Positions 1 through 9,726 of a stretch of 64,000 nucleotides of DNA are shown piece after piece; the stretch's first letter is position 1; each line of letters opens with the position of its first letter. A program made the translations under genes and the position numbers. The notes under the pieces were generated by a model. That model worked only from the letters and a program-made list of their open reading frames with translations, did not search any database and was not told where the DNA came from. Source of the stretch: Protopterus annectens (taxonomy: Eukaryota > Chordata > Ceratodontiformes > Protopteridae); the NCBI RefSeq assembly GCF_019279795.1, contig NC_056750.1, positions 699,152,894 to 699,216,893 on the forward strand, written 5' to 3'.

Positions 1-1520
1 TGCCTCCTTGCAATTTGTACTACATTTGGCCTACAGTCATTGCAACTGCTTTGCCACCTTTATCTGCTGGGTAGAAATACTTACTACACTGAATGATTAG
101 TAGTATATGTTCATAGGAAACATGACATTTTAAATTATTTTTCTTCTTCGTAACAATATCATATCGTACTTTATTATGGATTTACTTAATACTGAATGTC
201 ACATTAAAAAGAAAATAAAGAGATTATATTTATGGAACACCAGCTTTGAGTCATGTTTCTGCACCTCAGAATACATAAATGGAGAGAAAGGAATACTCAG
301 CATAGTGTAATAATCTTACAGGAGACAATGCATCACAGATTCATATCCAATGTCGGTCCTCTGCGGAGGAGATACAAACAGAGGGTAAACAGTATTGCAT
401 TGTTTTTGTCAGGGCAGCTGCTTTCTTCACACTGTTTGAAGGCATTTTCAACTAACTAATCGCATCATCTCTCAAGAAACTGTAGGAAGAAATATATGTA
501 CCACCAGAGCAAATGATGCCTACAGCTGAGTGAAGAAATTATTCCGCCTTCAGTACATTTAACTGAACACCAGCAAAGTGTTTGCAAAGCAGATTCTAAT
601 TCATATCTAGCCACAGCCATGCTTCGTGAACCAATTGTTTGTTGTTAATTCATTTGCAAAACACATTACAGATATTTTATCAAGACTACAAATCTATATA
701 AACAGAGCTATCCCCACAGTTAAGCTTTCAGTGGTAAAATAAGAAATGAAAATTCCTAGCTTGATTTCTATGTTTCTGGTGACAATCAGTTATAATTTAA
801 TTTTGACATAGATGATATTTCTTTTTCAGCTGAAATATCTGATATTGCCAGACTAGAACACGCTGACATTCCATCATACTGAAGTCTTTCATTTATAAGT
901 CATAATAGTTTAGTAGCCATGATTTATGAGAGTAGTTTAACTGATGAAATAAAATCTTTATTTGTAAATTTTTAGTACTTTAAATTATAGTACATTTTAA
1001 CCATGTGAGATTTCTGACACTACATCATGGCAATCCACTGGTAAGTACCCCAGCAGATAAGGATGACAAAATAGATGTAACGGCAGAAGACAACTAAAAA
1101 GTACAAATGTGCAAAAGTATGCTGTAAAGTAAAAAAAAAATGCCTTGCTCAATAAATTCTCAATTAACTTCATCTTAATGAATTTGTGGAAAGAAATTTA
1201 TTGAAAGAAAACATATAGAATGTCAGTAGTATCTTTGACTGCTGTAGAATTGATTACAGTAATGTCTGTTTTGTTTCATGGAAAAAAGAAAAGCCCTTTC
1301 CATCTGTGAATGTTACAGAAAAGTGTACTTTGATTTTATGTGACATTCTGTCATCAGAAAGTAAGGCAAAGAGGTGATACTGCCCACACCAACTGTAGGA
1401 TGTCTGACAGCAGCTTTTATTTGTTTTTATTATACTCAATTTTTAAATGCAAATGATTAACTGTTTAGTGATGATTATTTTAATGTACCTACATTCAAGC
1501 TATCATGCATTTAGAAGAAA
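1..1520. other. AT-rich region, no gene seen
   Basis: Every reading frame is short and broken, and no transposon protein motif, RNA gene or long inverted repeat could be recognised. It is the left flank of DIRS copy A, whose first bases are at about 1521. The short ORFs at 253-459 and 1254-1439 look like chance ORFs. Confidence 0.6.
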
Positions 1521-1710
1521 CTTTTAGTTATGTACTTACCATAACTTTAGATGTATGGGATCCATCTCGCCTACATTCTCTACAGATGGGTTCGGAGCCG
1601 ATCCTCGGCTCCGACTCGGCCTCTATACAATAGAACGCAGTCTCTTATTGGCTGAGTTACCTCGTATCCCAGGATGCACCACTACTGCTTCCCCAGATCT
1701 TGTTTGTCCG
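1521..1710. repeat. Left inverted terminal repeat of DIRS A
   Basis: From about 1560 it matches the reverse complement of 7522-7660, including a GC-rich stretch with repeated GGAGCCGA-like motifs. Its outermost 58 bp (1521-1578) have no counterpart at the right end but match the ICR at 1839-1896 in reverse complement. At 1527-1545 it carries GTTATG, a 7-bp spacer, then CATAAC. Confidence 0.9.
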
Positions 1711-1838
1711 CACACATGCACACACACATAGACTATTGTTATAACATTCCCAGGTGTTTCAAGAGAGGAAGAAGTTGAATTCGGATCGTCCGGTCTCTTC
1801 TGATCTATGAGGCAGGGGGAAGGAGGGTGGGTTATTAG

Positions 1839-1938
1839 GAATGTAGGCGAGATGGATCCCATACATCTAAAGTTATGGTAAGTACATAACTAAAAGATGT
1901 AATGTGATCCTATCTCGCCTACATTCTCTACAGATGGG
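1839..1938. repeat. Internal complementary region (ICR) of DIRS A
   Basis: Positions 1839-1896 are the reverse complement of the left outer end and 1897-1938 the reverse complement of the right outer end, so this is a copy of the joined termini. In DIRS models the ICR templates completion of the ends and circle formation. The junction at 1884-1905 reads ACATAAC, an 8-bp spacer, then GTAATGT: an inverted repeat with one mismatch. Confidence 0.88.
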
Positions 1939-1970
1939 ACAGCGTCCCTAGCACCTAATTCCTGGGTGGC

Positions 1971-3419
1971 TCACTGGAAAATGCTCCTGAGAACCGTGGA
2001 ACCGAAGGAAGCTCGACCCCTAGATGCCAGATCCAATTTGTAGTGAGAAATAAAGGTGTGTAGAGAAGACCACGTAGCAGCCGCACAAATGTCACTAATA
2101 GAGAGCTTGGAATGAAAGGCTGCCGAAGTGGCCATAGCCCTGGTAGAATGAGCTTTCACTGGAACTATAAGCTCCTTATTTGAAATGAGATAAATATGAC
2201 TGATACAGTCTCTGATCCACTTGGCAATAGTGACTTTTGTGACGGCTTTGCCTAATTTACTATCCGAAAAGGACACAAACAGTTGATCTGATTTTCGTGC
2301 TTGGTGTGTCCTATCCAAATAGAAATGTAATTGTCTGTGCACGTCTAAGCTGTGAAAGGTATATTCAGCTCTGTTTGAATACTTAGGGAAAAAGACCGGT
2401 AATTCCAGTGATTGTTGCAAACAAAAGTTAGAACAAACCTTTGGTATAAAGGATGGGTTTGGTCTAAGAGATACTCTATCCTTGTGAAATACCAGGTATG
2501 GTGGTTTGACACATAGGGCTTGAAGTTCTGAAACTCGCCTGGCTGATGTAATACCAACTAGAACAGCAGTCTTCCAAGAAAGAAATTTTAAGTCACAGGT
2601 TGCTGCCAGCTCAAAGGGAGATGAGGTTAATGCACCTAACACCACGTTAAGGTCCCACGGTGGTGCAGGATGAGATATAGGGGGCCGTAGAAGCCAAGCT
2701 CCTTTAATAAAAGCTTTGCACAACTTGTTGCTCATTAAAGGTGGTTCTACGCTCTCGTGAAAATTGGAAATAGCAGCCAATTGAACTTTGATGGTAGACA
2801 CCGAACAACCTTGGTTGAACAGGGAAGCTAAAAACTTCAGTACCTCTGACACCGAGGCTGTCATAGGGTCTAATCCTCGGAGTTGGGCCCAAATAGCAAA
2901 CCTCTTCCATTTATTGCTATACATCTTTTTAGTAGAAGTCTTGTGGGCCAAGGACAAAATATGCATGACTTCAGGGTCGAAAGAATGGCTCCTAACTATG
3001 GTCGGAAGAGGAGTAGCCAAGCTGCTAACTTCAATGAATGGAGGGACTGATGGAGCTGTCCTGACTGATGCGTCAAGAGGTCCGGAACTTGGTCCAGGAA
3101 CCAGGGACCCTCCAATGCATATTTGTGAAGAAAGGGGAACCAGACTTGACGAGGCCAGTATGGGGCGATTAGAATCATTTTGCTTCCCAAGCGAATCGCC
3201 TTCTGAATCACCTTGGGGAGAAGGGGAACCGGTGGAAAAATGTATAGCAGACCGGGGGGCCAAACTTGGACTAGAGCATCCTTGGGGATCTCCCCCGGAA
3301 CTGGGGTGAGAGAGAAGAACTGCTGGCATTTCGCGTTGAGGGGAGTTGCGAAGAGATCGCAACAAGGAGCTCCCCATCTCGTGAAAATCTGTGCTACCAC
3401 TCTGTCGTTCAAGGACCAC
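1971..3419 (-). CDS. DIRS A tyrosine recombinase (ORF3), intact
   Basis: 482 codons without interruption. The C-terminal catalytic domain shows the family residues in order: Arg in SARRVSEL, the HxxR motif in HSTRAMATS, and a likely nucleophile Tyr in HTFISHYKL near the end. The preceding region (about residues 150-230, with KWKRFAIWA) fits the core-binding domain. The enzyme is expected to integrate the circular DIRS cDNA. The first ~140 residues overlap the end of ORF2 in another frame and are Ser/Pro-rich. That part is nevertheless similar in copies A, B and C. Translation may start further in, after the overlap. Confidence 0.88.
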   Translation of the reverse strand: MVLERQSGSTDFHEMGSSLLRSLRNSPQREMPAVLLSHPSSGGDPQGCSSPSLAPRSAIHFSTGSPSPQGDSEGDSLGKQNDSNRPILASSSLVPLSSQICIGGSLVPGPSSGPLDASVRTAPSVPPFIEVSSLATPLPTIVRSHSFDPEVMHILSLAHKTSTKKMYSNKWKRFAIWAQLRGLDPMTASVSEVLKFLASLFNQGCSVSTIKVQLAAISNFHESVEPPLMSNKLCKAFIKGAWLLRPPISHPAPPWDLNVVLGALTSSPFELAATCDLKFLSWKTAVLVGITSARRVSELQALCVKPPYLVFHKDRVSLRPNPSFIPKVCSNFCLQQSLELPVFFPKYSNRAEYTFHSLDVHRQLHFYLDRTHQARKSDQLFVSFSDSKLGKAVTKVTIAKWIRDCISHIYLISNKELIVPVKAHSTRAMATSAAFHSKLSISDICAAATWSSLHTFISHYKLDLASRGRASFGSTVLRSIFQ

Positions 3420-4923
3420 TCGTGAGGGGAGAGAATAGTTCTGCTCAGTCGGCTATCATGTTGGATCTCCCCGGAATGTGTGTTGCCACTAGGAAACGTT
3501 TGGTAGCAATCGCCCAATCCCATACCTTCATGGCCTCTCTGCAAAGGGGGTAAGACCTGGTCCCTCCTTGCTTGTTTAAGTACCAGACTACCGACATGTT
3601 GTCGGACTGAATGGCAATCGTACCCTGGGGGAGGTGATCGTGCAGTGCTTGCAATGTTAAAAGCACCGCCCTCATTTCCAGGATATTGATGTGGAGAAGA
3701 CTCTCGTCGGTGTGCCACGAGCCTTGGACCGACCTGTCCAGATAATGTCCCCCCCACCCTGTCTGGGAGGCATCCGTAGTCAACGTGGCCGAGGGGAATG
3801 GGGGAACGAAGGGTCGCCCTAGATTCAGGTTGGAGGAAAGAAGCCACCAACGAAGATCCTGTTTGCACGTCTCTGTGATCAATATGTGGTGACTGAGGGG
3901 AAGGTCTTGATAAGACCACTGGACTGATAGGAGCCACTGGAGTATCCTCATATGCAACCTTGCCAAGGGGGCCAGAAGAATGGTGGCTGTCATGGAACCC
4001 AACAGCTGCAGGACCATTCTCGCTGGAGCATGACATCTGAGGAGTAATGCCCGAACCTGAGACTGCAGCGTTGCTATCCTTTCTGCAGGAAGATAGACTC
4101 GCATCTGCCTTGAGTCTATTTCTGCACCAATAAACAGAATACGCTGAGATGGCAGCAATACAGATTTTGTCCAATTGAAGGTGATTCCTAAGGAGTTGCC
4201 TAGAGAGATAGTGGCTGCTAGAGTTTTCAAGAGTAGATGCCTGGAGGTGGCAGTTAGGAGCCAGTCGTCTAGGTATGGAAACACCTGGAATCCTAGACTT
4301 CTCAGGTGAGCAGTCACCACCGCCAAACATTTGGTGAACACCCTGGGGGCTGTGGTGAGACCAAAGGGCAGTGCTCAGAACTGGAAATGACTGTCTCCTA
4401 GGCTGAAGCACAAGTGTCTCCTCGACGCCTGATCTATCAGAATGTGATAATAGGCATCTTTGAGATCTATGGAGCACATCCAAACACCTTTCTCCAAAAG
4501 CGGGAGAATGGATTGCAAGGTGATCATCCGGAATTTGGACTTTTTCACTAATCGGTTTAACTTGCTGAGATCCAAAATGGGCCTCAAGTCCCCGGTCTTT
4601 TTTGGTACCAAAAAGAATCTTGAGTAAGTCCCTGATCCGGCCTGATCTGCGGGGACAGGTTGGATGACTCCTTTTTGAAGCAGCTTCGATATTTCGCTGG
4701 CTGCATGATCCCGTTGACTGGGTGGCGGGTCCGGGATTCTTTGGGATGGTGGGGGGGGTTGAGAGAAGGGAATGGTGTAACCTCCGGCGATGATTCGGAG
4801 CACCCATTGGTCCTGAGTGATATTTTCCCAGGCCTTTAGGTGTCTCGAAAAATGACCCCCGACTGGCTCCGGAGCTGCACAGTCGGGTACTCCTTCAGGG
4901 ATGCTGGAAGGAGGAGGAGCCAC
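2996..4923 (-). pseudogene. DIRS A RT/RNase H/methyltransferase-like polyprotein (ORF2), two lesions
   Basis: Reverse transcriptase comes first, with the palm motif YLDD in the segment 3445-4341. RNase H-like sequence follows (TTDAS, then the NILEMRA and QSDNMSVV blocks). Then comes the domain starting CDLFATPLNAK, which sits where DIRS elements are annotated with a Dam-like N6-adenine methyltransferase; I cannot confirm its catalytic motif. Two lesions are visible by comparison with copies B and C. One is an in-frame TGA at 4375-4377 where B has an Arg codon (CGC), just before the ALPFGL block. The other is a 4-bp deletion near 3454 that moves the end of the protein into another frame, ending at 2996. 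The last 424 bp overlap the recombinase ORF. Confidence 0.88.
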
Positions 4924-7231
4924 GAAAGGACTCGTGGTCTCCAGTGTTGCGGGGGCCTCCGCCGCCTCTGGGACGGCGTCTCCCTGAAAAATTTCCCCCT
5001 CCTCTGCCTCTAGAAGGGGAATCGCTCTGCTGTGACGAGTAAGGCTTTTGAGACTTACGGAACCACATTTTCCCTCCTCTTCGAGTCTTGGGATAAGGTC
5101 TGAAGGGAGTGGAAAACCGGGCCCCTACGGCAGTTAAAGTCTTACCCTCCTGTTCGCAGCGAGTCAAAGTGTCCTTTACCTTGGGTCCAAACAGTGATGA
5201 CCCATCAAAGGGGGCGTCGGCAAAGGAAGACTTAAAGGCCTCCGCAAAGTGACACAGGCGTAGCCAGGCTTGTCTCCGTACAGCAACACCTGTTCCCGCC
5301 GCTCTGCTCGCTCCTTCGACTGCATAAGAAATGAGCCTCATGGACGAGTTGGATAACGAGGACAGGGTAGCCAACTGGGAGTTAACCGTCTGGGCCAACT
5401 GATCAGGTAAGTTACCGGAGAGGGTATCCGAAAGCTCCTTGACCAGATCCCTCTGCAGTCTCGTGAAATGTGTCAAATAGTTCAGAGACCTTAATGTAAA
5501 GGTCGCTGAAGAAAGGGTACGCTTCCCGTACCGATCCATGCTCCTAGACTCCTTATTAGGAGGATGGACAGACGTTGAAGCCTCTGCCACATCTTGCTGG
5601 GTGGCAGATGCCACCACCATGGCATCTACAGCCACACCTTTCGAAAGAAAGTCCTTATCAGGGGGAGCCGAAAGGAATTTATTGGGGCGAGCTGGCACCG
5701 GTTCAACAGAATCCGGGTGTTCCCACGCCCTTCGAGAGATCAAATCCAGAAGCTCATCGAAAGGCGGAGACACCCAGGAGGCGGAGGGCTGAGCTCTGAA
5801 GGCCTTGAGGAAAACCGACTCCTCAGCAGAAGGGGGTTTGGACTGCCAGTCGCCTCGTTGCTTAAGGATCTCCAAGATGTCCGCAAAGGATACATCATCC
5901 GAGGATGACTTGGGGGACCCTTCCGCATCATCGAGGTCGGTATCCGAGGTGAGAGACTCATCAGGGGAGTCGACGTGCTTCCTCTTACACTGTTTCTTCC
6001 CTGGAGGTTCCTCCGAAAGCATTTCGGAGGGACCTCCAGGAAGAAGGGAACCCCCAATGGGGGTAACCTCAGGCCCAAGGGCTCCGCTGTCGTGAGACAG
6101 GGGGATTGCAAAGGAGCCAGTCTCCGTGCCAAGGGAAGGTGGTGGTGAGATGATAGAAGTGGCCAGAGAGGATTTGGCCAAGGCACTCCTCATGGCCTCG
6201 AAGGCGGGACCCCCAGAGTCTTGGGATGGTTCAACCCCCGAGGCCACAACAGCAGTTGGAACTCCCGCAGCCGATGCACCAAGAGGGAGGCTCGGAACCG
6301 AAAGGATTGGTCCCGAAGCGTCCCCCCCGGGGCCGACAGAGGAGGTCCGCGTACCGAACCCCGACCCAAAGGGCGGGGTTGGAGTTAGGGTCGGAACCAA
6401 CCCGACAACCTCCACCGGCTCCACCAACACTGACTCCAACGGCGCCGAAGCTGTTGGAGGAGGAACCGAGATAACAGGATGGGAAATCGGCTCCGGAGCC
6501 GACTGGGCTGGAGCCGAGATCAATTTTGCAAAGACCGGAGACTGAAAAAGCCTTTGAAGCACCCTGTCTAAATCCGAATCAGACATCCTCGACGACCGAG
6601 AAGAGACCGACCAGGTCTGAGTCGACTTCTCCGCTGACTCCGAAAGACTGGGGGACCGGCTCCGTATGGGTTCAAGAAGTATCGGCGCCGAGGGAGATTC
6701 CACTACCACTGCAATTTCCCTCGGAGCCGATGTGGACTTCGGCACCAAAGGGGAAGAGTCTGAGCGGGCAACCTCCATCGGCTCCGAAGGCAGTGGAGCC
6801 GATGGAGATGACTCGCCTCTCGACGCCCGAGCTCTCGACTCCGAAGCCAGAGGAGTCGAGGCTGGAGACATCGAGGCAGACTGTTCCGCCCTCAGCTCCG
6901 AAGTCCGTGGAGCCGACGGAGAAGCCTGCCGTGACTTTTTAGCTGCTGGATCCGACGGGCTGGTCGGAGCCGAAGACTTTTTCTTCCTCAAAGGGGAAGA
7001 AGAAGAAGATAGGGCTTCCTCAAAGGAAGGGGTAATAAGCCCTTTCAAAATTAACTTATTTTTCCTCTCTTGGAGGACGCCAGAGGAAAAAGCATGGCAA
7101 ACGCTACAGGATTCTTGGAGGTGCTTCGGGCCCAGACAGTAGACACACAATGAATGGTCGTCTGTAATGGACATTTTATAATTACATTTTGAACATTTCT
7201 TAAAACCTGATGGTCTATGTTCCTTCGACAT
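4895..7231 (-). CDS. DIRS A Gag-like protein (ORF1), intact
   Basis: 778 codons, uninterrupted. The N-terminus has a metal-binding-type cluster with Cys13, Cys16, His26, Cys29, Cys32, His37, Cys42 and Cys45, also present in copies B and D. Residues of about 85-450 are Ser/Pro/Glu-rich and probably disordered; the DNA here is a loose tandem of GGAGCCGA-like motifs. The C-terminal 60 residues are Gly/Arg-rich (RGRGGG type), suggesting nucleic-acid binding. In DIRS elements the first ORF is taken to be the structural, RNA-packaging protein; that role is inferred from position. The stop lies 29 bp inside the start of the next ORF. The start was chosen as the Met just before the Cys cluster, about 290 bp inside the right terminal repeat. 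Confidence 0.85.
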   Translation of the reverse strand: MSKEHRPSGFKKCSKCNYKMSITDDHSLCVYCLGPKHLQESCSVCHAFSSGVLQERKNKLILKGLITPSFEEALSSSSSPLRKKKSSAPTSPSDPAAKKSRQASPSAPRTSELRAEQSASMSPASTPLASESRARASRGESSPSAPLPSEPMEVARSDSSPLVPKSTSAPREIAVVVESPSAPILLEPIRSRSPSLSESAEKSTQTWSVSSRSSRMSDSDLDRVLQRLFQSPVFAKLISAPAQSAPEPISHPVISVPPPTASAPLESVLVEPVEVVGLVPTLTPTPPFGSGFGTRTSSVGPGGDASGPILSVPSLPLGASAAGVPTAVVASGVEPSQDSGGPAFEAMRSALAKSSLATSIISPPPSLGTETGSFAIPLSHDSGALGPEVTPIGGSLLPGGPSEMLSEEPPGKKQCKRKHVDSPDESLTSDTDLDDAEGSPKSSSDDVSFADILEILKQRGDWQSKPPSAEESVFLKAFRAQPSASWVSPPFDELLDLISRRAWEHPDSVEPVPARPNKFLSAPPDKDFLSKGVAVDAMVVASATQQDVAEASTSVHPPNKESRSMDRYGKRTLSSATFTLRSLNYLTHFTRLQRDLVKELSDTLSGNLPDQLAQTVNSQLATLSSLSNSSMRLISYAVEGASRAAGTGVAVRRQAWLRLCHFAEAFKSSFADAPFDGSSLFGPKVKDTLTRCEQEGKTLTAVGARFSTPFRPYPKTRRGGKMWFRKSQKPYSSQQSDSPSRGRGGGNFSGRRRPRGGGGPRNTGDHESFRGSSSFQHP

Positions 7232-7521
7232 GGCTATCTAACTACAAACGCACTAAACTACAAAAACTACACAAGGACAGCCTAGACTCTAACTAAAACA
7301 CCTAGGATAGGGCAAGGCCCCTCTAACTTAAACAGGATCACTTAAGTACCACAAAAAAATACAATTTTACCACAAAAAAAATTAAATACACAGTCACACA
7401 ACAATAAGTAGCTGTTAAAACAGCTTTTGGGTAAGTTTTAGCACAAAACTAGACAGAAAAAATCTGACTAAGAGGCACTTAGCTCAGCCAAGTCCGAGAC
7501 CACGTCTATGCTTCAGAAGTG

Positions 7522-7680
7522 GCAAATGAGATCTGGGGAAGCAGTAGTGGTGCATCCTGGGATACAAGGTAACTCAGCCAATAAGAGACTGCGTTCTATT
7601 GTATAGTGGCCGAGTCGGAGCTGAGGATCGGCTCCGAACCCATCTGTAGAGAATGTAGGCAAGATAGGATCACATTACAT
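7522..7680. repeat. Right inverted terminal repeat of DIRS A
   Basis: Reverse complement of the left repeat from about 1560 to 1710. Its outer 41 bp (7640-7680) also match the second half of the ICR (1897-1938). The unique sequence of the right flank begins at about 7681. Confidence 0.9.
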
Positions 7681-7899
7681 CTGAAGTATGTTATTAGGTT
7701 AAATGAAGTTTAAATGCAAAGCCTATTCCTCATCTGGGGGGGGTGAGTGGGTGAATAATAATTCTATTAGACTGAAGTGAGAGACCTTGCCTCCTTTACC
7801 TAACAGAATAAAAATGTTAAAAATATTTTGCCAGTGTAATATTTTATTTACTTTTTTACCAAAATAACATAAGGATGTGAACAAAACACAAGGACACAT

Positions 7900-9215
7900 G
7901 ACCACATCCAGCATTATCATCAGCCTCCCTTTTCCCATTTTTTCTACATGGGGTTGGGGTATCATGTTAACTGTCGCCAACTCTCTCAATTCTGTGCCAC
8001 ACTCCTGCCTTCAACATTCATGCCTGACTGCCACAGATCTTCTTTCACACAATCCATTCACCTCTTTGCTGGAGGTCCTCACTTCCTCTAACCTTCCTCC
8101 TTTCTGTCCCAAATCTTCCTCACCAGATCATCTTCTGCTTTTCTGCACATGTTCAAACCACCATAATCTGTTCCCTTTATCTTTTCTGCAATTGGAGCTG
8201 CTTTGGCTTCTGCTTTTATGTCCTCATGTCTTCGTCTGTCCCACATTCTGCATCCCACCACTCTTCTCAGGCACTTCATTTCCATCACCTCTAGCTTCTT
8301 CAACTGTTCTGCCTTTACTGCCCAATTTTCTGTACCATACAGTAGTACTGGTCACACCACTGTCTTGTACATCTTACTTTTTAGCTTCTTTGGGATTCTT
8401 CTGTCCTAGACTACACCTGACACTATATGCCATTTGACTGCAGGCCCTCTGATTCTAGCATTGACCTCTTCCTTCAGACTTCCCTTTTCCTCAACCTCCC
8501 CTCCGAGATACTTGAAGTTGTTTATATGTTCCACTATCTTCCCTTCTATCTCTTTTCTCAGCTTCTTCTGATTTCCCCAATTTGCTGCAATTACCACCAT
8601 CTTATCTGTGCTTAGTTTCATCCAATGTGCCTTCAGTTTTGCATTCCATTCTCTTATACTTTGCTGAAGTTCTTGCTCAGAGTCTGCCTGTAATACCACA
8701 TCATCTGCATACAGCAACTTTGTTGATTTGTCCCTTCCGACCTGATTGCTAATGTAGTCCATCACCAGTACGAACAGCAGCGGGCTCAGAGCTGAACCCT
8801 GCTGTATACCCACTCCTACTGGGAACCCCCTGTGAGGTTGAACACAGTTCATACTTGAGTCATTGTCCTTGTCCACAGCCTGCACTAATTCTACCAATGT
8901 TTCTGGGACTTCAAACCACCGCAGTACTGCCCAGATCAGCTTTCTTGGGACCTTGTCATATGCTTTCTCCAAGTCTAGGAATGTCCAGTTGGACTCTCTT
9001 CATCTCTATCTTCTTCTCAAGTATCTGTCTGACTGCAAACATCGGGTCAATTGTGCTGCATCCTGATCTGAATCTGAACTGCTCATTTCCCCATCTTACA
9101 TTCCACTACTCTGTGTATCCATTTATCAGTCATCCTCTCCAGAACTTTCATCCAATGTGATAGTTGTTTGATGCCTTTGTACTGCCCGACTACATTCAGC
9201 ACAGACAGACTAAAA
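7900..9215 (-). mobile_element. RTE-clade LINE, 5'-truncated
   Basis: Minus-strand LINE whose 3' end lies near 7905 and has a GATGATAATG-like tail typical of RTE elements. It is about 90% similar by eye to the 3' part of the plus-strand copy at 34010-35525. The 5' end breaks off inside the RT domain near 9215. Confidence 0.8.
8088..9190 (-). pseudogene. RTE reverse transcriptase fragment
   Basis: Pieces of one RT in several frames. The upstream part (8970-9190) has the GCSTIDPMFAVRQILEKK block, and 8406-8972 has EKAYDKVPRK, GIQQGSALSPLLF and YADDVVLQA, which are RT motifs with the catalytic YADD. 8088-8303 has the RTE C-terminal region (LEVMEMKCLRR, then WDRRR). Several frameshifts separate the segments, so it is dead. 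The endonuclease domain is missing. Clade assignment rests on the C-terminal blocks, which I know from RTE/BovB-like elements. Confidence 0.8.
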
Positions 9216-9294
9216 ATGATACAGTGGTTGACAGCAAATTAAAGACCAATACTACCAACGTTAACATTTTACTTGTGAGACTTGGGGATGGGAA

Positions 9295-9416
9295 TGCTTA
9301 AAACATCCACTGTCTAAAGATTATTTCATGCAACCATTGACATTAAAAATGGGACTGCTTAAAACATCCACTGTCTGAAGATTATTTCATGCAACCATTG
9401 ATATTAAAAACTGCTT
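9295..9416. repeat. Two-copy tandem duplication, unit about 61 bp
   Basis: The unit beginning TGCTTAAAACATCCACTGTC at 9295 recurs at 9356 with few mismatches. It looks like a local duplication. Confidence 0.8.
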
Positions 9417-9674
9417 TACCTGCATAAATTATAGGCATGGGATATGCTTTTTGAAGCTCTACATCACATTTAGTTTGGTATTGTGGCTTTGTTTTCCATA
9501 AAGCTGTTTTGTTTTTCAGGACAAAAGCGGATAACTTAAGTTAATCTTTGTCACTTTTTCAAGCTGCACATTTTAACTTATCATCCTTTTACACACAGTC
9601 AACACACAGCAAATTTTTGCATGTTTCATTATGATTGAAAATTTATTTCTAAAGGATAATTATTAAATAAATAA

Positions 9675-9677
<3 letters not shown>

Positions 9678-9724
<47 letters not shown>
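9678..9724. repeat. (AT)n microsatellite
   Basis: An uninterrupted AT dinucleotide run, preceded by a short AAAT-type run. Confidence 0.95.

Positions 9725-9726
<2 letters not shown>

Larger units (their letters stand above)
1521..7680 (-). mobile_element. DIRS retrotransposon copy A, complete (family 1)
   Basis: A 6.16-kb element read on the minus strand with the DIRS order: Gag-like ORF, RT/RNase H/methyltransferase-like ORF, tyrosine recombinase ORF. It is bounded by inverted terminal repeats (1521-1710 and 7522-7680). A 100-bp internal complementary region (1839-1938) matches the complement of the left outer end (1521-1578) followed by the complement of the right outer end (7640-7680). 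DIRS elements replicate through RT and are thought to integrate a circular DNA using the tyrosine recombinase rather than a DDE integrase. Gag and recombinase ORFs are uninterrupted. The middle ORF has one stop and one small deletion, so this copy is young but probably not autonomous. No long target duplication is seen, as expected for DIRS. Confidence 0.93.

Noticed and set aside
2788-3309. 173-codon plus-strand ORF
   Set aside because: Antisense shadow of the DIRS A recombinase/polyprotein overlap; similar antisense ORFs appear at 60833-61327 and in the other copies.
5740-6186. 148-codon minus ORF inside Gag
   Set aside because: Out-of-frame reading of the intact 778-codon Gag ORF.
6126-7142. 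Several plus-strand ORFs of 80-160 codons opposite DIRS A Gag (also 50576-51846 in copy B)
   Set aside because: They arise from the repetitive GC-rich Gag sequence read on the wrong strand and show no protein motif of their own.
7877-8437. 186-codon plus-strand ORF
   Set aside because: Antisense to the RTE fragment; composition (Ser/Pro/Leu/Phe-rich) fits reverse reading of RT sequence.
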